DNA of 15,189 bases, taken from the NCBI GenBank assembly GCA_021443825.1, contig JABUTE010000310.1, positions 1 through 15,189 of the forward strand. Direction: 5' to 3'. Positions within the stretch are counted from its first letter, which is position 1. Each line of letters starts with the position of its first letter. This DNA is from Bacillota bacterium. GTDB taxonomy: Bacteria > Bacillota > Clostridia > Peptostreptococcales > Anaerovoracaceae. The translations under genes were made by a program, and so were the position numbers. A model generated the notes under the pieces. It made no database searches and was not told where the DNA came from. It worked only from the letters and a program-made list of their open reading frames with translations. This document shows, one piece after another, positions 1 to 7,872 of the stretch.

Positions 1-18
1 TGTTTCTGAGGTAAAGAT

Positions 19-1158
19 ATGCAAAAGATAGACAGAAGATTATACGAGGAACTCTACAACTGGTGGAAGAACCGTAAAGAAAGAACGGAAATCATAAAAT
101 ATGTGCAATGCACGGATACTGAATTAACCGACGCTACCATCCATTACTTGATGCAGCAGATAGACAAAGATGACGTTCACGGAGAAGCATATGTGGCGCT
201 GTACTCTGCCGAAGGCTTCTATCGGAACATGCGCAAGTACTATGCTGAGGTTTCCGAGTTATACCTGAGAAAACCGAAAGAGGATGAGCCCATAGAAAAG
301 ATAATCGGAGATTTTCCAGGCACCTGTGGCTGGCTTACTCTAATCATTGAGGGACTTGAGAATTTTACGCAAAAGCCTGCAGAACTGAAAGAAATGTATG
401 ATAGTTTCGTCAGGTTTGCCCGTAAGGGCGCAAATGTCATTTTAGTGGGGAGCGTCCCTCTTGAAGACGTCTTTAGACATTATCCCAAAACATTTAACGA
501 TGAAGGCGTCATAATCGTGGCTCCAAACGGTCACGAGTTCAATATGGGGATATATGAGCAGGGCAAGGCTCCTGAAGTTATCTCCATTGTTAATAAAAAA
601 CCGAAAGATAAACTTGATGCACTGGAGTTCTACTGGGCAAATCTTACGGCTGATGCAAAAAAACGCGAAGAATTCAACTTTGCTCACTTCAAAAGACTTT
701 ACAGCGATACATTATGCTATCTCCTTCCAAGGATAGATGAGGATTCTTTGTTTAGAGAAGATATTAATCTGTTGCATTTCATCGCGATGTTCGGATTTGA
801 GAAACATGTGATTGCCGATAATCCGTGGGAATATGAAAGTGCACGCAATTTCGCAAGAGGCTTATTCAATTCAATATATATCGGAGATGGTGAGGAGAAC
901 TGTGCGTACGGTGATGTGTGCTTCTGGGTAAAGGTTGAGGATAAACCGGAAAATATCGGCGGCATATATATCACCACAGGTAATTTTGAATATCATATGA
1001 TAGTATCGTCAGAAAGTGCCCCGCATCAGATGGAGACTTTGGCCCGAGCCATAAGGAAGTCTACATTTGAAGGCGATGAAGTTGCTGCCTTATGCATCAT
1101 TGATAACGAAGAATTTTCCGTCCGGGAAGAAGATGATGACGATTCCTCGGAACAGTAA
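19..1158 (+). CDS. Uncharacterised 379-aa protein, first gene of the RtcB/NADAR operon
   Basis: I do not recognise a named family. The ATG is preceded by GAGG at 8-11, a normal ribosome-binding distance. The protein is soluble, with no signal peptide or membrane segment. Residues about 105-155 read as a hydrophobic strand ending in acidic residues (LTLIIEGLENF), a helix, then a second strand (ANVILVGS). This order recalls the Walker B/sensor-1 part of DnaA-like or AAA ATPases, but I see no Walker A glycine-rich loop, so ATPase activity is doubtful. The C-terminus is very acidic (EEDDDDSSEQ). The next gene starts about 50 bp downstream in the same direction, so co-transcription with the macro/hydrolase, phosphatase and RtcB genes is likely. 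The promoter must lie upstream of the window. Coding is secure and function is unknown. Confidence 0.85.
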   Translation: MQKIDRRLYEELYNWWKNRKERTEIIKYVQCTDTELTDATIHYLMQQIDKDDVHGEAYVALYSAEGFYRNMRKYYAEVSELYLRKPKEDEPIEKIIGDFPGTCGWLTLIIEGLENFTQKPAELKEMYDSFVRFARKGANVILVGSVPLEDVFRHYPKTFNDEGVIIVAPNGHEFNMGIYEQGKAPEVISIVNKKPKDKLDALEFYWANLTADAKKREEFNFAHFKRLYSDTLCYLLPRIDEDSLFREDINLLHFIAMFGFEKHVIADNPWEYESARNFARGLFNSIYIGDGEENCAYGDVCFWVKVEDKPENIGGIYITTGNFEYHMIVSSESAPHQMETLARAIRKSTFEGDEVAALCIIDNEEFSVREEDDDDSSEQ

Positions 1159-1210
1159 AAATGACGGCGGAAAGCTTTAATACAGCACGGCAATAACGAG
1201 GTGATTTCAG

Positions 1211-2596
1211 ATGGAAAAAACAAACATTAAAGACATCAAGTTATATCTCGTATCCCACAACAAAGAGCTTTGCTTCTACTGGGAGAAGTACTTCGGAAGC
1301 GATGCCACGGTGGTATACGATAGCATGCAGCATTTCTATTCGGTGAACAAAGACTGCGAGGGGTTTACATTTACGGGATCGGCTGAGTATGCTTCTGTGG
1401 CGCTTCCCACTAAACCATGGAAGAAATTAAATAATTATAAATATGGATCACGCGATTTTGGTCTGCTTTGCGATTTGACAACCAGAGACCGCCTGAACGA
1501 AATAATAGACAAAGAATACCGCGGGCTCATGCCGCTGGGCGGCTGCATTGCAACAAAACTGCAATGGAGGTTCACTGCTGACGGACGTGAAGTATATGCG
1601 TTATATACTCCCGAATGCATGGAGTTTGGGGGTGACGATTATGTAAATGCCGGTATCGTGTTTCAGTGTATGTTTAACACCGTTTCTAAGGCTGCGGAGT
1701 TGGGACTTCAATCAGTGGAAATCTTGGATTGGGGGAAGAGGGAGAATGATCCGAACAATCCCCTGAATTTAAAGCAAATGGCTCTGACAATGAAAAATGC
1801 CTATGATTTTGCATTGAAAATAGACCAAAACCGCGACCCTGATTACCGACCAACCCCTCACGTTCCTGTATGGGGGCGTACCGTTTCACTTGGTGATTTA
1901 GGAGTCAGCTGGTATGAAAAGTTCACACTGGATGAGTTAGACGAGGAAGAGATTATAGAAATCCTCGCTGAGGAACAGCGGCAAAAGAATCAATACATTC
2001 AATCCAAAGCCCGCGTATTGAATCTTCACGGTCTCTACGGAAATGCGGACAATGCAGCTTACCGAGAACTCCTTAAAATCTTACCCGCAGAATGCGTCGA
2101 GGCACCTCAGATTGCATACGAAACGACGGAACCGTATGAGATTTTCAGGACTTATCTGGACAAAGAGTATGACCTCATAGTCGGTACCAGCTTTGGCGGC
2201 TTTTATGCTCTTGTATTAGGGGCCTTGCTTAATGTCCCCACAGTCGTCATGAACCCCTGCGTCCCTCCGGAAAAGTACATTCCCGGTTTGGTTCCCGGCT
2301 ACGAATACACCGAGCAACTGCAGGAGGCTTGGGACTGCTTCAAGGACAGGACAAAAGGATGGAGATGCAGGGAACGAGATGGTATAAAGCGTTATACCGG
2401 TAAATGCATCGCAATCCTCGGCACAGAGGACGAGCTTCTGGACGCAAAGCTCACCGAAGAAGTCCTCCCGGTAATGCAAATAGAAAAGATCGCCAAGGGT
2501 CACCGCATGAACGACAAGGAATCCATGGAGCTTTTCAGGCGCTGCGTAGAGGAGTATTTAGACAAGAAACTCCCCTGTGAATCGCGGAAGGATTAG
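1211..2596 (+). CDS. Macro-domain-like region fused to a YqiA/UPF0227-like alpha/beta hydrolase
   Basis: This 461-aa protein has two parts. Residues about 9-205 follow the layout of phage-type macro domains: an opening strand (IKLYLVSHNKEL), a central MPLGGCIATKL segment, a YALYTPECM strand where macro proteins have an 'APTMRVP'-like stretch, a VNAGIVFQ helix, and a closing helix. The glycine-rich ADP-ribose-binding loops are poorly conserved, so it may bind without catalysing. Residues about 265-455 form a small hydrolase resembling YqiA/UPF0227 esterases: oxyanion segment NLHGLYG (271-277), nucleophile elbow GTSFGG with Ser327, acid Asp407 in GTEDE, and His431 in KGHRM. The complete triad suggests an active esterase or lipase-like enzyme of unknown substrate. 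GAGGTGA at 1199-1205 sets the start. The hydrolase is well supported; the macro assignment rests on pattern alone. Confidence 0.85.
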   Translation: MEKTNIKDIKLYLVSHNKELCFYWEKYFGSDATVVYDSMQHFYSVNKDCEGFTFTGSAEYASVALPTKPWKKLNNYKYGSRDFGLLCDLTTRDRLNEIIDKEYRGLMPLGGCIATKLQWRFTADGREVYALYTPECMEFGGDDYVNAGIVFQCMFNTVSKAAELGLQSVEILDWGKRENDPNNPLNLKQMALTMKNAYDFALKIDQNRDPDYRPTPHVPVWGRTVSLGDLGVSWYEKFTLDELDEEEIIEILAEEQRQKNQYIQSKARVLNLHGLYGNADNAAYRELLKILPAECVEAPQIAYETTEPYEIFRTYLDKEYDLIVGTSFGGFYALVLGALLNVPTVVMNPCVPPEKYIPGLVPGYEYTEQLQEAWDCFKDRTKGWRCRERDGIKRYTGKCIAILGTEDELLDAKLTEEVLPVMQIEKIAKGHRMNDKESMELFRRCVEEYLDKKLPCESRKD

Positions 2597-2605
2597 GGGA
2601 CACGT

Positions 2606-3040
2606 ATGGAATTCAAAGTTATGTCCAGAAAAGATGCAATAGACTTTTCGTATAAAAAACCGGACAAAGAATGCGTCATCATATCTATTGCAGATGCAAC
2701 CGGCTTTCCGGCGAAGATCGCAGAAAACGAATACATCAAGGCCGTGCTTTTCATCTTCTTCGACGATGTGGACGGAAAGTCGGTATACGCAATGACAGCC
2801 GAAGAGGCAAGGATAATTGCAGATTTCGCTTTGAAAGCTCAAGAGAGGGTGCCTCTCCTCATCGTTCAGTGCGAGGCCGGAATATCCAGAAGCGCAGGGG
2901 TTTGCGCGGCCCTTATGAAGTATTTTGACGGCGACGATATCCCGATTTTCGGTAATCCGTACTACAAACCCAACATGCATTGCTACCGCATGGTACTCAA
3001 TGCCTTAAACGATAGGGACGAGGCGTCACAGAAAGGATAG
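2606..3040 (+). CDS. Dual-specificity/tyrosine phosphatase-like protein (CX5R)
   Basis: This 144-aa cytoplasmic protein carries the cysteine phosphatase P-loop: VQCEAGISRSAG, with nucleophile Cys89 and phosphate-binding Arg95 separated by five residues. The usual HC pair is QC here. Asp53/Asp54 in FFDDVDG are placed to supply the general acid. The length fits the short single-domain phosphatases found in phages and bacterial accessory islands. In this family the cysteine forms a phospho-enzyme during hydrolysis of phosphotyrosine, phosphoserine/threonine or, in some members, RNA 5'-phosphates. Since the next gene is an RNA ligase only 3 bp away, an RNA-end or nucleotide substrate is an attractive inference, but the sequence does not prove it. 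An AGGGGA site just before the start, overlapping the end of the upstream gene, supports this ATG. Confidence 0.85.
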   Translation: MEFKVMSRKDAIDFSYKKPDKECVIISIADATGFPAKIAENEYIKAVLFIFFDDVDGKSVYAMTAEEARIIADFALKAQERVPLLIVQCEAGISRSAGVCAALMKYFDGDDIPIFGNPYYKPNMHCYRMVLNALNDRDEASQKG

Positions 3041-3043
3041 AAA

Positions 3044-4483
3044 ATGAAAGAGATAAAAGGAGAATTCAACACCGCCAAGGTGTTTACGGATAACGTGGAG
3101 GAATCCTGCACAGAGCAGATCAAAGGTCTTCTGGATCAGGAGCCCTTTAAGGACGCAAAGATCCGCATAATGCCGGACTGTCACGCCGGAAAAAGCTGCG
3201 TCATAGGCTTTACTGCAGATCTGGGAGAAAAGATCATTCCCAACATCGTGGGCGTGGACATTGGCTGCGGCATGCTGACCGTGGCGCTGGGCAAGACAGA
3301 AATCGATCTGAAGCTCCTGGATGAAATCATTCACGAATACATCCCCGCAGGCAGAGAGATCCACAAGGGTCGCCAGATGAAATTTCCAAAGCTTCAGGAA
3401 ATGAATTGCTATCGACAACTGAAGGATACCAGGTCTATGGAGAGGTCTCTGGGAAGCCTTGGAGGCGGCAATCACTTTATTGAGGTAGATAAGGACGACG
3501 AGGACAATCTCTATCTGGTAATTCATACCGGAAGCCGCAAGCTGGGCAAGCAGGTGGCGGAATACTATCAAAAGCTGGCCTGCAGTCTTCACAGGGGCTA
3601 CGGTGAGCTTTTAGCGGAGCAAAACAGACTCATCGAAGAATACAAGGCTGCCGGAAGGCGAACCGAGATTCAGGCCGCCATAAAGGAACTCCACAGGAAT
3701 TATCACTACGCAGAAATGGATATTCCCGAGGACTTCGCCTACCTCTACGGAGAATACAGCCAGCAGTATCTTCACGACATGCGCATCTGCCAGGAGTTCT
3801 CTACCGAGAACAGGAATCTCATCGCAAAGATCATTCTGGACAGGTACAACGAGGCCGTGGATGAGGATGCCAAGCTGCAGCCCGTAAGCCAGTTCACCAC
3901 CATTCACAACTACATCGATCACGACAGCAACATAATCCGCAAGGGCGCTGTTTCCGCCAAGGAAGGAGAGAAGCTGCTGATCCCCATCAACATGAGGGAC
4001 GGGTCTCTGCTCTGCGTAGGAAAGGGCAACCCCGACTGGAACATGTCCGCACCTCACGGGGCAGGCCGCCTGTTCTCCAGAAAAGACGCCTTCTCCCGCT
4101 TTACCGTGGAGGAGTTCAAGAAGACCATGGACGAGGCCGGTGTCTACACCACTTCCGTGGACCGCTCCACCCTGGACGAATGCCCCATGACCTATAAGGG
4201 CATGGACGAGATCGTGGCGAACATAGGCCCCACCGCAGACATACTGAAAGTCATAAAGCCCATTTTTAACTTCAAGGCAACCAGCCCCATTCGCAGCGAG
4301 GAGCCGGAAAGCTCCGATGATGGCGGCGAGCCGGGCGATGAAAAACGCTGGAATATTCAGAAGATCATCATCTGCGACGATGCCAGAACCTTTGATATCA
4401 ATAATTACGGCAAAATGCTGGAGGAAGGCAGAGTTATATGCGAGTTTTCGCCGAATAAATCAGATGTGGATGAGGAGGAATAG
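3044..4483 (+). CDS. rtcB: RNA-splicing ligase RtcB family protein with a C-terminal extension
   Basis: RtcB joins RNA 2',3'-cyclic-phosphate or 3'-phosphate ends to 5'-OH ends using GTP and Mn2+. Hallmarks are in order: PDCHAGK (44-50), VGVDIGCGM (69-77) with metal ligands Asp72 and Cys75, GNHF with His144, HTGSRKLG with His161, IHNY with His288, and APHGAGR, where His338 matches the guanylylated histidine of characterised RtcB. All key residues are present, so the enzyme should be active. The usual core end (VIKPIFNFKA) falls at about residue 412; a further ~67 residues follow, made of an acidic Ser/Gly/Pro linker and a short folded-looking piece (440-470). That tail is unusual for RtcB. 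The gene is tightly coupled to the phosphatase, with GAAAGGA overlapping the upstream stop, and is followed after one base by the next start. Confidence 0.97.
   Translation: MKEIKGEFNTAKVFTDNVEESCTEQIKGLLDQEPFKDAKIRIMPDCHAGKSCVIGFTADLGEKIIPNIVGVDIGCGMLTVALGKTEIDLKLLDEIIHEYIPAGREIHKGRQMKFPKLQEMNCYRQLKDTRSMERSLGSLGGGNHFIEVDKDDEDNLYLVIHTGSRKLGKQVAEYYQKLACSLHRGYGELLAEQNRLIEEYKAAGRRTEIQAAIKELHRNYHYAEMDIPEDFAYLYGEYSQQYLHDMRICQEFSTENRNLIAKIILDRYNEAVDEDAKLQPVSQFTTIHNYIDHDSNIIRKGAVSAKEGEKLLIPINMRDGSLLCVGKGNPDWNMSAPHGAGRLFSRKDAFSRFTVEEFKKTMDEAGVYTTSVDRSTLDECPMTYKGMDEIVANIGPTADILKVIKPIFNFKATSPIRSEEPESSDDGGEPGDEKRWNIQKIIICDDARTFDINNYGKMLEEGRVICEFSPNKSDVDEEE
4472..4479 (+). promoter_or_regulatory. Ribosome binding site deciding the start of the gene at 4485
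   Basis: GAGGAGGA within the last codons of rtcB sits six bases before ATG 4485. It decides against the longer reading that would begin inside rtcB at 4317. Confidence 0.75.
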
Positions 4484-4484
4484 C

Positions 4485-5051
4485 ATGTCGCTTTCCGTAT
4501 ATCAAATTGCAAAGAACAGCTTTAGAACCTTATGGCCCGGTAAGGTCATCCGCTTTTTCAGGTACGCCTATCAGCGCTGCACACGAGGCTTTTGCGATAG
4601 TGATACTTATGAAATATGCTTCTGGTTCACGAAAATCTTCCCGGAAATGCTGGATTATCTGAAAGAGCATAATCTTTCGCACCCGCATAAGCTGGATGAG
4701 GAGTGGATTGAACTGCATTGGGACGAGCTGGGTCTATCCAGAGATTGTGAAAAGGTCTCCCCAAACAGTGCCTGGTACTTTGAAAATGTCTGTACAACCA
4801 ACAGCGAACGGGAGAAGCAAAGAAGCGAAATGAGTGAATATGCTTCGAATCGGTGGGATGAAATCTTATCGGAAATGGCAAGTCTCTTTCGCTTTTGCGG
4901 GGAAGATCCGTATGAGCATTTAAAGGATGTGAAATTCGAAAACAACGAAGAGGGAAACAATGCATATAAGGAGTTTCGTGAGCGTCAAAAGGATGCAAAG
5001 AACAAAGCCTTTGCCCTGATGTCTGAATGGTTCTTTGATCTGTGGTGGTGA
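4485..5051 (+). CDS. Uncharacterised 188-aa protein with aromatic C-terminal tail
   Basis: The open frame extends back to 4317 inside rtcB, but the ATG at 4485 is the start: GAGGAGGA (4472-4479) lies just upstream, and only one base separates it from the rtcB stop. The N-terminal half is rich in basic and aromatic residues (FFRYAYQRCTRGF). The middle reads as amphipathic helices (WFTKIFPEMLDYLKEH, WDEILSEMASLFRF). The protein ends in FFDLWW. From memory, the YQR-TRG-D-DT region followed by a helix and a second WDEIL helix is shared by hypothetical proteins of phages and Firmicutes islands, but no function is established. There is no signal peptide or obvious catalytic motif. It is translationally coupled to rtcB and probably serves the same pathway. 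Confidence 0.85.
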   Translation: MSLSVYQIAKNSFRTLWPGKVIRFFRYAYQRCTRGFCDSDTYEICFWFTKIFPEMLDYLKEHNLSHPHKLDEEWIELHWDELGLSRDCEKVSPNSAWYFENVCTTNSEREKQRSEMSEYASNRWDEILSEMASLFRFCGEDPYEHLKDVKFENNEEGNNAYKEFRERQKDAKNKAFALMSEWFFDLWW

Positions 5052-5054
5052 GTT

Positions 5055-5453
5055 ATGGCAACAAAAATCACTGACATATCAGAATTTAACTATATGCAAA
5101 TATATGAATCTTTAGATAATATTCCTATGCTTGCCAAAGCGTTTGGCGAAGATAAGGGGAAAGAACTGGAACAGCTTTGGCTTAAGATATGCAGATTATC
5201 TGCCGAATATCTGCGATTACGAATCGAAAGTGTGTATTCAGATGTTGTTTTGTTTGGGCGATACAATGATCTGCGCACTCAAACCCATGACAGTCTTATA
5301 GATAACGTTAATCAGTATATTGATCATTATTCAGGGCTTACACAAGATTCAAATATTGATGAAATCAGGACAACAGTCAGCGGTTTGTCCCGTAGAGCAT
5401 TTGGCGATCTATGCTGCTGTATAGCCTGTTTTAAGGCAATTGATGCTAAGTAG
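5055..5453 (+). CDS. Uncharacterised AT-rich 132-aa protein
   Basis: This gene starts 3 bp after the previous stop, with GGTGAG at the junction as a probable ribosome binding site. The product is predicted to be mostly alpha-helical and soluble, with a cysteine cluster near the C-terminus (DLCCCIACF). I recognise no family or catalytic motif. The coding sequence is visibly richer in A and T than rtcB or the genes further downstream, which suggests a separate origin for this member of the cluster. The cysteines might bind a metal, but there is no regular CXXC pairing apart from CIAC, so this is only a possibility. Coding is supported by the tight spacing and by the open frame. Confidence 0.7.
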   Translation: MATKITDISEFNYMQIYESLDNIPMLAKAFGEDKGKELEQLWLKICRLSAEYLRLRIESVYSDVVLFGRYNDLRTQTHDSLIDNVNQYIDHYSGLTQDSNIDEIRTTVSGLSRRAFGDLCCCIACFKAIDAK

Positions 5454-5528
5454 ATGAATGTTAAGAATTGTTTGAGAATTAATATGTGAGGAAAAATTGG
5501 TACATCCGCTTGAATATGCTTTAAGCGT

Positions 5529-5538
5529 AAGGAGGTGG
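5529..5538 (+). promoter_or_regulatory. Strong ribosome binding site deciding the start at 5545
   Basis: AAGGAGGTGG is a near-complete complement of the 16S rRNA tail and lies six bases before ATG 5545. It favours this start over the in-frame TTG at 5497, which has only a weaker GTGAGGA upstream. Confidence 0.75.
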
Positions 5539-5544
5539 AACAGC

Positions 5545-5922
5545 ATGGGCGATATATTAGCAGAAAACGGCATGGCAATCGAAAGCAATTCGGATTTTGA
5601 CTATCTGGAATACCACCTTCTTTGCAAGAAAAAGCATTATGAGAGAAGGATGCAAAAAAGAAACCGCAAGAAACACCTGGTCTATATGTTATCGCATAAA
5701 AGCAGTTATTTAAGGCCTTCAATATATGTTCCGGTGGAGTATGATGCGGAACTTGACGATTATTTCCATATAGATCGGGTGAAACGCGCCAGAGACAGTT
5801 ACGCTCAGCGATTTCTAAAAAGGGTCTCCGCCCGCAAGGTTCGAAAACTTGGCTACGATGAACTGCCGATGAAGGGTAACGGGTACCGAAAGGCCTTCGA
5901 TTATTGGTGGACGTGGCTGTAA
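5545..5922 (+). CDS. Uncharacterised basic 125-aa protein ending in an aromatic tail
   Basis: The frame could open at a TTG at 5497, but AAGGAGGTGG at 5529-5538 precedes ATG 5545 at ideal spacing, so I take the ATG. The product is short, strongly basic and helical: KKHYERRMQKRNRKK, then RVKRARDSYAQRF, then LKRVSARKVRKLGY. It ends with KAFDYWWTWL. The Lys/Arg density suggests nucleic-acid contact. The basic stretch followed by a terminal WW segment resembles small unnamed proteins of phages and Clostridia accessory islands. The 188-aa product two genes upstream also ends in FDLWW, so the two may share a partner-binding tail. The end of this gene lies about 30 bp before the chosen start of the next. 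Confidence 0.75.
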   Translation: MGDILAENGMAIESNSDFDYLEYHLLCKKKHYERRMQKRNRKKHLVYMLSHKSSYLRPSIYVPVEYDAELDDYFHIDRVKRARDSYAQRFLKRVSARKVRKLGYDELPMKGNGYRKAFDYWWTWL

Positions 5923-5954
5923 ATTATGATGAAAAACTCGGAAAGGAATACATA

Positions 5955-7787
5955 ATGGACATTTATTCCTGGATCAATTCAAAAGACATAGCAGAACACA
6001 ACCGAAAGCTAGGGCATGAGTTCAATGCCATGGAAGCTGCTTTTCTGGTGTGGCAGAACGAGGACCGTACCCTGGAGGAGCGCTTTGCCGCATGGGAGGA
6101 TATCATAGAAACCGTGCCGGATATGGCGGTGGAGGAGTGCCCGTGGTTGGACAGAATCGAAAGCACACACGGCTTTATCAGGGACTATACGGAGCTATTA
6201 AAGCGGACGCTGAAGGAGTTTTATGATATATCCGATCGGGCGGTATGGACAAGAAAGACACTGTTTTGTGATTCCTGGTACAGCGGTGATCCGGAGTTTA
6301 TCGAAGACGGCGGAATCTATGTAAATCCGGACATATGCCTTAAGGCTGCCAGGGAAAGGGAGAATTCTTATATTGAGAATGTGACCGTTTTCCGCATAGG
6401 CAAGAAGTATATTGAGGATGAAGTCAGTGAATACGGACGGAAAGGAATCGTTATAGATTTTAACCGCGACGGCGTGCCTGTGAGGATTATCGAACCGTAT
6501 TATACGGAAGAAAAAGACAAACAGCAGGAGCTTTTTAACAGCTTTGAAGGTATGTGGCTGGATGTGCCTGTCCCTTTTAAGGAAGGCGATATACTCCACA
6601 GCAAATGCCGCTATTCACCCTTAAAGCCCTTTGTCCTGAAGTATACAATGAACCAGCCCGGCGGAAAGCATACAAAAGAGTGGATCGACGATCACGTAAA
6701 CCGCTGGGACATCTCGGACATGGGATGCTGCGGCTATTGGGTGCGTGAGGATGGCACTATATTCGGCGAAAACCTGGGATATTATCTGAATGCGGAGTAC
6801 TACAGGGAAGAACTGAGAGATAATGAGCAGATACTCTACTGGCTCAGCAAGTATCTCAAGAAGCAAATCCCTCTTGACGAGTTTCTTCTGATACAGGAAA
6901 AAATACGTCTGGATGCACTCAGGAACGACATCAGCTATGCCGACAGGTTGATGGAGGCATACAGAGACAATGTTGACCTTGCCGGTAAGGCGGTTGAACG
7001 GAAATATAAAAGTCGGTTAAACGATGAAGCTGCCATGACCGAAGACGTCCGTAAGCTTATTCAGCGCTTTTTGCCCCATAAGCTGGGAGCGTTTAAATCG
7101 ATCTACGGCCTTGAAGCGGAAGCCCTTATCGATGAAATCTGGCAAATGAGTGAAAGCTGCGAAGATGCAGATGCGGTTCACCGTGAGTTAACATGTTGGG
7201 AAATCGAAAACGACGCCTATCTGGGCTGGGAGCTGTTTCAGAGCAAAATAGACCTTCACTTCGATGATCCGGATAAGCAGAAGGCTCTCTATGCATATCT
7301 TCATTATCCTCTTGATGGGGGAGTCGACTGGATGCGTAAGGGCATCGACGGCTTTATCACCACAGGTGCGGCATACCCCAGGAAGCACGATGTCCCGTAC
7401 AAGATTTTGGTTTTGGAGGACACAGATGGCGATATTCTCATGGTTGGTGCAAGGCTTGCCGCCGGAAGTCCCCGTGTGTATGTGGACTACCGAAACGGCG
7501 ACAGCTTCCAGATTATCCGCGTCTCCATCGACCCCGAAAATCCGCAGATTTTAGAGGGCGACGAAAAGGACTGCCCGGGTGCTGATTTTACGAAGATATT
7601 TGAGTTCATAAAGACGTGCTACCGGCCTCTTATGGACCATTGGGAGGGAAAGATCGATACTTCGGAAATGTGGGATGGAATAAAATTCTGCCTGACCGGA
7701 ACCCATAGTGCCTTTAAAAGTCATAAAAAGCGGCACGTGAAAGCACCTGACCCCTTAAAAAACGGCATAGGCACGATCATTCTGTAG
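5955..7787 (+). CDS. Large uncharacterised protein (610 aa) with an N-terminal ~60-residue module
   Basis: The frame can open at GTG 5904, overlapping the previous gene, but GGAAAGGA at 5940-5947 fits ATG 5955, giving MDIYSWINSKDIAEHN. The first ~60 residues (INSKDIAEHNRKLGHEF, then EAAFLV, then ERFAAWEDIIETVPDM) look like an N-terminal module I have seen at the head of varied hypothetical proteins in gut Clostridia. The rest divides into a beta-rich part (about 100-225), a helical part (about 285-430) and a C-terminal mixed region with strands (ILVLEDTDGDILMVGARL, PRVYVDYRNGDSF). No transmembrane segment, signal peptide or known catalytic motif is apparent. It is the largest unknown in the operon and shares its direction and setting with RtcB and NADAR, so a role in the same process is likely but unproven. 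Confidence 0.85.
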   Translation: MDIYSWINSKDIAEHNRKLGHEFNAMEAAFLVWQNEDRTLEERFAAWEDIIETVPDMAVEECPWLDRIESTHGFIRDYTELLKRTLKEFYDISDRAVWTRKTLFCDSWYSGDPEFIEDGGIYVNPDICLKAARERENSYIENVTVFRIGKKYIEDEVSEYGRKGIVIDFNRDGVPVRIIEPYYTEEKDKQQELFNSFEGMWLDVPVPFKEGDILHSKCRYSPLKPFVLKYTMNQPGGKHTKEWIDDHVNRWDISDMGCCGYWVREDGTIFGENLGYYLNAEYYREELRDNEQILYWLSKYLKKQIPLDEFLLIQEKIRLDALRNDISYADRLMEAYRDNVDLAGKAVERKYKSRLNDEAAMTEDVRKLIQRFLPHKLGAFKSIYGLEAEALIDEIWQMSESCEDADAVHRELTCWEIENDAYLGWELFQSKIDLHFDDPDKQKALYAYLHYPLDGGVDWMRKGIDGFITTGAAYPRKHDVPYKILVLEDTDGDILMVGARLAAGSPRVYVDYRNGDSFQIIRVSIDPENPQILEGDEKDCPGADFTKIFEFIKTCYRPLMDHWEGKIDTSEMWDGIKFCLTGTHSAFKSHKKRHVKAPDPLKNGIGTIIL

Positions 7788-7794
7788 CAAAAGT

Positions 7795-7834
7795 GGTGCA
7801 TGCACGTTTTTTGGTACATGCAGCCCTATATAAT
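7795..7834 (+). promoter_or_regulatory. Probable internal promoter with 10-bp direct repeats, upstream of NADAR
   Basis: The 85-bp gap holds a perfect TATAAT at 7829-7834, about 35 bases before the NADAR ribosome binding site. The -35 is weak (T-rich, near 7806-7811). Two direct repeats, GGTGCATGCA (7795-7804) and GGTACATGCA (7813-7822), begin 18 bp apart and lie across the -35 area. Each contains the palindrome-like element CATGCA. A regulator bound there would control NADAR and the genes after it separately from rtcB. Confidence 0.5.
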
Positions 7835-7872
7835 AGGCTCAGAAAAATGAAGCAGTAAATAGGGGGACCGTT

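Noticed and set aside
3026..3592. 188-codon open frame on the - strand
   Set aside because: It is antisense to the rtcB N-terminal half, whose motifs are intact on the + strand; no ribosome binding site or recognisable domain.
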